A stretch of 17,116 nt of DNA, taken from NCBI GenBank assembly GCA_001953115.1, contig LSSL01002131.1, positions 1 to 17,116 on the forward strand, written 5' to 3'. Under the pieces are notes generated by a model that saw nothing but the letters and a program-made list of their open reading frames with translations, did no database searches and was not told the DNA's origin. How positions within the stretch are numbered: position 1 is the stretch's first letter; every line of letters begins with the position of its first letter. Shown here piece by piece: positions 10,530 to 17,116 of the stretch. This DNA comes from Smittium mucronatum (Eukaryota > Kickxellomycota > Harpellomycetes > Harpellales > Legeriomycetaceae). The position numbers and the translations under genes are program-made.

Positions 10530-10570
10530 TACTAACCTTAGAAGGTTAGTAGAAAAATATATTAATATAT
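10530..10570. repeat. Two adjacent perfect palindromes
   Basis: TACTAACCTT (10530-10539) and AAGGTTAGTA (10542-10551) are exact reverse complements separated by only two bases (AG). Six bases after that begins a second palindrome, ATATATTAATATAT (10557-10570). The first has real C/G content and so is less easily explained by AT-richness. No function is evident. Confidence 0.6.
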
Positions 10571-12794
10571 AAAATAACATCACAATTTAAAATTAAAGAG
10601 CATCTAAATATTTGGGGGCTTATCTAGTCCTAAAGTGCATTCCTCATATTCTGATAATAATAATAATACCTTGTATGCTGCTTCATATTCCTACCAATTA
10701 AAAAAGCAAAACAATGCAAAAGGCGCTTATGGAACTAATATGGTAACCGATGTTAAATTCACTGACATGAAAATCTAAAACTTCAGTTTAAAAATTCAGT
10801 TTATGAAATTTTAAAATGATATGATTGTGTTGGTAAGAAAAGTATATTATTTTAATTATAATCCATTCATTTTAAGCTCAAAAGGATCATATATAGAGTC
10901 TAGAACTCCCTAAAGGGCTTTTCAATAAAATATATGTTTAGAAAATACAAAAATTCAAAAATTACTCCCGTATTCTGACAATTTCAAGCTTATTCTTGTA
11001 TATTAGAATGCCAATTTCAGTACTTGTTTTGAAATCAAAAAAAAAAATAAACAGAATTATAAATCCCTTTTAATACTCTTTAACGCTCTAACTTTTTTTT
11101 TGATAGATAGTAATGAAAATTTATATCCACAAAAGAATATCAATAGCTTAATTGACTAGATTAAATTTTTTCAGAAAACTTAGTCCAACTATTTTAACTA
11201 CAAAATTTTTTGTTGATTTATGTATAAAACGAGATATTATTATTTAAAACAGCATTCTTATCTTATGCTTTATATCAAAAAAAAAAAAAAATTCTCGTTT
11301 GAAAATTCAAGCTAAAAAAAATTCATTAAATTCAACAATCAGTGCAATCTACTCTGCACTGTTATTAATAATTTTATAAATAGTTTTTTTTCCTATTATT
11401 GACTTAAAAAGATTTTAGCAAATGAAATAAAGTTTAGATTTTCATTTATTAATCGAACTACTTTATTATATGGTATATCTAGGTTTATTTTTTTATGCCC
11501 GACTTCCAATATAGTAGAAACCTTGGACCTGCATATAGATTAAGCAGAAATTATCCAATTAGTAATATTTGAACTAAAATAAAAAATATGATCATAAAAA
11601 TAAACGGATAATTACAAAAATTATCAAACTTTAGACCCTTTTCAAAAATAATTTGATTCCAATTAAATTTAAAAAAGATTCAAAATAAATTAATTGTATT
11701 CCAGAATTGACCTATGCAAGTTAAAGATCCTAATGATAAAAAAAAAAGAGAATAATTTGCCAAAAAAATGTCAATATATTAAGCCATCAGTTGGTTTACA
11801 TATATTTAAGTTTATAAAGCCATTGTGGTGTCTAGCAAAATGCTAAATTCCCTAAATAATATCAAAATATAGTTCCCCTTTAAGATTTAAATCTGAAAAA
11901 TTAAAATTAAAACATCCATATATTCGTATTGAATGTATGAAATTACTACATTTTTGGACACGATTTATTTAGGTGCAGCCATAAATTTTCAATGTATATT
12001 ATTGATAACTTCCATATATAAATTTAATTAATGCAAAAGATAAAAAATAAAAAAGCAAACCAATTCAAACCCTTGTGCAGCACCTATTCAGTTTTTTAAT
12101 TCCTTAATATAATTTAACTTATTTAGAAAGACTGCAATCCACATTTCCTTTAAAAATATGGTATTAATAGAACGAGATGTTTGCCTTATTACCAATATAT
12201 CTTCTACGCTACTGAAAATTTTAAATTTTAAATAATTTCAGGAAGAATTGATATTATAAAATATATTATAATAGTACATGTGGTTAATGGGTTTGAATAT
12301 GCCGAGTTTTTATTATGAGCCATATGTGATAAGTTTAGCACTATTTTTATCATTTTAAAAGCAAAAAGTGATAAAAAATACTTCAAAGGCACTTTAACAC
12401 CCTTCTCCTCCATCTCATAATGATTATACTATTAAAAGATAAAATAAGCACTCTTTTCTTTATAAAATAAAGTAGCGCAAAAATAAAAACTAAATATATA
12501 GGTATGCTTTACCATTAAAAAATAAATACTATTTAGATATATTTCCTGAAAGCATTGGGCTTTAAAGACAGAAAAATAAGCGCCCAAAAGTACCATAATT
12601 TTTATAAGTTACCGAAAAAAATAATCCGTCACTTTATTAGGACCCGAAAACTAATAAATTTAGGAACTTCTTCTTGCAAAGAAAGTTTTGTTTTACAAGT
12701 TGATCAAAAAAACAGAGGGGGGAATCTAAGCAGAAAACATCAAATATTTTGTTTAATTACATATAATTGCCTTTCACTACTGAGCGAATTCAAC

Positions 12795-12832
12795 TTTTAG
12801 GATATTTTGGGCCTAAAATATTTATCCTAAAA
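12795..12832. repeat. 10-bp inverted repeat with nested arm
   Basis: TTTTAGGATA (12795-12804) is the exact reverse complement of TATCCTAAAA (12823-12832). Inside, TTTT and AAAA around GGGCCT allow a second short stem, giving a two-tier hairpin. It lies just after the end of an 81-codon plus-strand open frame. It could be a terminator-like or replication-related structure, or chance. Confidence 0.55.
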
Positions 12833-14041
12833 AACCTTGGTATCTATTATTGGAAAAGAGAATGAATTTATTTATTTAATAAAATTGCGTGGACACTCTC
12901 AAAGCGATTTAAATTAAAAAGAAAAGAATCCACAGCCAGTTATCACCTCTTTATAATTTGACTCTAAATGTTGAAAATTTAAGTCCATTATTAAAACAAG
13001 TACTTAAGTTTCCAAGCCATGGAAAGGTATTTTGTACTTTCAGGTTGTACGGCTAGTTGTAAAATTCCTTTTAAATTATAAGATTTTATATCAAAAAAAG
13101 TTACAGTAAAGATTTTTTAGGGTAGAAAAAAAACATATAATGTATTCAAAATATAATTTTGGCTTTCTATAAATCTAATATCCCGGTGGTTAATAATCTT
13201 ATCAAAAAAAAATAGTTCAACCAGAAATTTACCGAAAAATTAGCAAAACTTTACCAAAAATTTAAATTCTAACTGAAGAAATAATATTAAATTAGAGAAT
13301 TGTACTCTGCACTTAAGTAAATAAAGTTTTAAAAACTAAAAAAATAATTTAATTCATCATTAAGCATCATATTTATTGGATTTTTTTTTGAATTATTAAT
13401 GCCTTTTTTAAAAAATATTTGTAGTTGCACTTTTACTTGCTAATTGTGGAGCCGAATTATTTTATTTGAACGAATTTTCGAGTTTATAATAAGTTTAATC
13501 GTTTTTGTAAAAAAGAAAAAAAAAATCTACTATCTTTTTAACTTTTCTGAAAAATGTTATAATCAAAATAAGATAGATTTATTTAACTAAATTTTCATTG
13601 TAGCAAGAAATTTTGTTTTTTAAATCACCTTTATTTTTTTACCAGTAATTCTATTGAAAAAAACCTCAGTTCAAATATGATTATGCATCACATAAAAAAG
13701 ATTTTAGCCCAAAATTCTGTAAAATAAAAGAATTCAGCAATAAAGCAAACGTTATAAAATATAAAAATGACATTAATAAATTGATCAAGTTTTTAAAAGA
13801 AAAAAATCATATTATTTAAATAGTAAAACTATACACAAGTTGACGGTATATGCTGTGTTTATTATTATTTACTAAAACTTCATTTTTATCACAAAAAGCT
13901 ATAATATTATGATAAATTCTGTTAATTTTTATTTTAGTATTGTTATTTCACGGAATTTTATTGTAATATAACGTCATTAAAAAAAATACTAAAAAAATAT
14001 AAAAAAAAGAAAAAGGCGTATAGACAAGATTATTATCCTAA

Positions 14042-14570
14042 TAAAATAAGCTCCTCTGCTGGACTACCGGCTGCTTAACTACGGGATAAGAGTGCAATTT
14101 ACCAACCGAAAGACCCCCCCCCCCTGGCATTGATTCAAGTAGGCTGGATGACTGAGGCTACATGCAGTCAAGAATTAAGCTCTCTGTCAATTAACAATAG
14201 TTCATTGAAGCTACTGAGCTCCTAGTCAGAGTCTACTTCTAACAGAATTAATAAAATTAGACTCCTACCCAAACGTGGGTTTGATAGAAACGGCTTTCCT
14301 ACAAATAGCTGTTAGGCGCTGAGAACCGGCTGACCATCGAACGCTGAATTTTTGCACTAGACTATGTCTCAGCTGTGCTGAAAGACCGGTTCCTCCTGTT
14401 TCTAGATGGTCCTTCTCTGAAATTGCCGTCCATAGAATCGCTGTGCGCTGTCTCCACTATTTCCAATCAAGAATAGTACAACGCTGTGTGAAATTTTGGT
14501 CTAGTATACTTCGAAAAGTGATCTATTAAGCTCCTAAACCACGACAAGGTATTTCATTCTTAGGAGAAAT
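14042..14570. other. GC-rich island of unknown nature (structured RNA or mobile-element relic)
   Basis: This is about 530 bases of near-balanced composition (29/60 GC at 14281-14340) with sharp edges; the flanks are 11/60 (13981-14040) and 14/60 (14641-14700). No frame is intact. On the plus strand one frame has two stops across 14046-14312, and another has one stop (14320-14322) across 14218-14526, without a start codon. A minus-strand frame around 14450-14310 is also fairly open. Stems include GAGTCTA/TAGACTC (14229-14235 with 14258-14264), ACCCA/TGGGT (14267-14271 with 14276-14280) and CTCCTAA/TTAGGAG (14531-14537 with 14560-14566). A C11 run is at 14114-14124. In AT-rich genomes such islands often mark structured RNA genes, but I could not match RNase P, SRP, snRNA, U3 or tRNA signatures. 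A degraded retroelement is the main alternative. Confidence 0.45.
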
Positions 14571-16992
14571 TTTATTATAATGAGCAAATATAAAAGAAAA
14601 CAAACAGCCCCATATTCAAAAACAAAAAATTTGTATTTATCTACAATCTTTAAAACCCCTTTCATGATTTTTATAAAAAAAACTAATTCCTAAACCTAAA
14701 TAATTAAAACATTAAATCTAAAAAAATTTTAATCTAAAAATTGTCCTTTTTTACATTTATTTTTCCATCATTATATTCTTTTGCTAATTTCAAAGATCTT
14801 TTCTAGATTTTGAATTTTAAAAATAAATTTCCAATCATGTTTCTTCAGCTTTATCTCCCATTTTTCAAATAATAAATTTTAATCAAATAAAAAAAAAATA
14901 GAGTGGCAGGATAATTTTTTTATCATGAATAAATTTTTATGGATTTATTTTATACAAATTTATTTTATGCCCTACCCAAATTTAAGGGTGAATAAATATA
15001 AAAAAGTGTCGTTTTAATTAAAAAAAATTATCTATTTTAAATATACGAAATATTTTAGGTAAAATATAAACTGTCTTCATAATTGATTCGCAAGAGATAA
15101 AATATCCTGTTGATTAAATAAAAATAAAAATATATATTTAGTAATTCGTTTAATTTTTTAAAAAACGGTATTATATTTTTAGAATAGCCCAATTATAATA
15201 ATTATTCTCAATTTTTATCATTACTTACTAATTGGAATTTTGAGTGAGTGGAAAATAGTTAGGAGTTATTTTTAAATTCTATTCAATAAAACTAGAAAAA
15301 TTACAAAAAAAATTAACAAAAAAATTACTTATACATAATATATACATTAGTTTGATTTCTTCGTGATAATATTCACTAAATTATAAAAAATTTTTTTTTA
15401 TCAAATTGATACAAAATTCAAATCCAAATTTTCAATAATAAATTCGCTTTACCAGCCCTTCGCTTCATTAAATTTTCTAATTTATTGGATCTTAAATTTA
15501 TATTTAAAAATTCTTGATGGTTTTTGCTTTTAACTAAGATTATTTTTTAGGGTAAATTTATATATGGTAATAAAGTCTGGACCCATCAGATGACTATTCA
15601 GATTTAAAATTTATAGCTTAATTAACAAATTTTTAGATTGTTGAATTTTTGGTTTTATTGATTACATAATTTTTATACTATAAGTCATTATAAAATATCA
15701 ACCATATAATACTGTTTTTCAACTAGATTTAAAAAGAAATCGTAATTTTATAAATACTTTGCTTTTCAAAAATACATATTTAAAAGAATTTTCAAAAAAA
15801 AAAACTTACCTTAAGTATAGAAATGTGATATATTCACCTTTTTTCAATTTTTCTCAAAATTCAGAATTATAGATATTCAAATTATTTAATTACAACACAA
15901 AAATATATATTTGAAGATTAAAAATTCGGGAATAAACATTACCTGTATTTTATCAGTAACTTTATCTTGATTTCTTAGTATTTGAATAAACTATAACTTA
16001 GATTTGAGATTAAATTTTAAGTGTGATATCGTGTTATTGAATTTTTCTGTGCATAAAATTTATTAGTGCAAAAAAATAAATTTATAGAATGATTTTTTTA
16101 TTAAATTATAGTTTATTTAAATTTTATAAAATAGTTGAAATAAAAATGCAGATATCTTAGTATACTTGTGTCAATTGCAATTTTTTCTCTTTAAAATTGT
16201 ATTTTTTAAATAATTTTTTTTCATTTAATTGAAATTTACCTTCAGAATAACAAAAAAAGAATATATATATTAAAAAAGACCATTTATTTTTACAGTGAAA
16301 TCTCTCCACTTTAATCATAAAAATTATTGACCATGATAAAAAAAAAACAGATTCTAACACCCGTTAAGAGTAATTAAAGGCTTGTCTTTTTTGATATTAA
16401 TTTTTAAATTATTGATGTTGATAAAAAAATTTAGTACAGATTAAATAATCAATTATTTGTTCTTTAAAATAAAAAATCCATAAGATTCATATTTATAAAA
16501 AACATTTTAATTCTTAGCCCAAGATTTAAGCGTTTTTTAAAATATTTTTTTAAAGTTTCAAATCTTTATTTTTTGAATAAACTCTATATAATATAATACG
16601 TGATTAATTTACATAATATAAAAACATATATATATCAATTAAAATATTGAGTAATCTAAAAATACTTCAAATCATTATTATTTTAGAATTTTTCCTATAT
16701 TCAAACTGCCAGAAAATCAGTCGAGTCATTCAAATTTTGACCATTTTATCAATTCATGGTAATTATTAAAAAAATTATACCAGCATCGAAAAGTTTTTTC
16801 AGATATTTTTTTCTGTAAATACATAAAAATAATTTCTTACGAATAACTCATCCTATAAAAAATTTATCTTATTAATCTTTATTTCCAATGATATATCCCA
16901 ATTTTTCCGTGATTTTTTAGTCTGATTCGAAATTGGCTCCAAATTAAAAAGCAAATTACTTCTTTTAACTCGAAGAAAATAAGAAATAAAGT
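14571..16992. other. Extremely AT-rich DNA, no gene
   Basis: This is the most AT-rich part of the window (5/60 GC at 16081-16140). It is made of A and T tracts with no credible coding frame; the 67-codon minus-strand frame at 16157-16360 is low-complexity. It leads directly into the terminal hexamer array, consistent with a gene-poor, repeat-prone chromosomal region. Confidence 0.6.
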
Positions 16993-17116
16993 AAAATCAA
17001 AATCAAAATCAAAATCAAAATCAAAATCAAAATCAAAATCAAAATCAAAATCAAAATCAAAATCAAAATCAAAATCAAAATCAAAATCAAAATCAAAATC
17101 AAAATCAAAATCAAAA
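16993..17116. repeat. Perfect tandem array of hexamer AAAATC (20.7 copies)
   Basis: Twenty exact copies of AAAATC plus four more bases run to the last base of the window with no interruption. The complementary strand reads GATTTT. At a right-hand chromosome end the strand running outward is normally the G-containing one; here the outward strand carries C and no G, so a canonical telomere is not supported. A microsatellite at which the assembly stopped is the simplest reading. The true array length is unknown. Confidence 0.97.

Larger units (their letters stand above)
8912..14041. other. Long AT-rich intergenic DNA, no gene recognised
   Basis: This region is dominated by A/T homopolymers and short palindromes. 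The longest open frames are 64 codons on the minus strand (9668-9862), 61 codons on the minus strand (12228-12413) and 81 codons on the plus strand from a TTG (12555-12800). None has a recognisable domain or a supporting start context, so none is called as a gene. I found no tRNA-type internal promoter boxes with a pairable stem. Confidence 0.55.

Noticed and set aside
12771..12779. GCCTTTCAC resembling the U5 snRNA invariant loop
   Set aside because: The flanking bases cannot form the required stem, and no Sm-site-plus-hairpin 3' end is present at the right spacing.
12555..12800. 81-codon plus-strand open frame
   Set aside because: It begins at TTG, has no domain or supporting context, and such frames are expected occasionally in a scan of this size.
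14075..14115. Minus-strand GTCTTTCGG segment recalling tails of some SINE elements
   Set aside because: The similarity covers only a few bases, and no tRNA-like head or target duplication was found.
14320..14350. GTTCGA on the minus strand resembling a tRNA B box
   Set aside because: The T-arm stem cannot pair (the base after the loop is not C) and no A box or acceptor stem is found.
16993..17116. Telomere
   Set aside because: The outward strand lacks G and carries C, opposite to canonical telomeres, and the unit matches no telomere repeat I know.

Overview
This window is eukaryotic nuclear-type DNA dominated by one intact protein-coding gene. That gene, on the minus strand at 572-3733, encodes a 1053-residue ABCA-family half-transporter with one membrane domain and one nucleotide-binding domain. 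It has no introns and uses the standard genetic code. It is much richer in G+C than the rest: I counted 32/60 GC at 1021-1080, against 5/60 at 16081-16140. The ABCA type, the lack of bacterial gene packing, the AT-saturated spacers and the simple-sequence repeat at the end suggest a unicellular eukaryote or an early-diverging fungus with a very AT-rich genome. The exact lineage cannot be decided from this window.

Layout. 1-571 is the 3' flank of the ABCA gene, with a small GC-richer patch at about 92-158 next to a perfect hairpin. 572-3733 is the ABCA gene. 3734 to about 5200 is its upstream flank, of intermediate composition, with a 12-base G run. About 5200-6570 is not intact coding DNA, but on the minus strand it carries a succession of unusually open, protein-like frames broken by stops and frame changes; I treat it as a possible decayed gene. 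6571-8303 is AT-rich with no gene. 8304-8911 is a second possible decayed coding stretch on the minus strand. 8912-14041 is AT-rich with only short palindromes. 14042-14570 is a sharply bounded island with GC near 48% (29/60 counted at 14281-14340), flanked by DNA of about 18-23% GC. It has several hairpins and no intact ORF, and its nature is unknown. 14571-16992 is the most AT-rich part and holds nothing I recognise. 16993-17116 is a perfect tandem array of the hexamer AAAATC that runs off the end of the window.

There is no operon or visible functional link between genes, because only the ABCA gene is intact. I found no tRNA, rRNA, CRISPR array or intact transposon. The items most worth a second look are the isolated GC island, the two candidate coding fossils and the terminal hexamer array, whose orientation does not fit a canonical telomere. 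I see no convincing evidence of a new biological system here.
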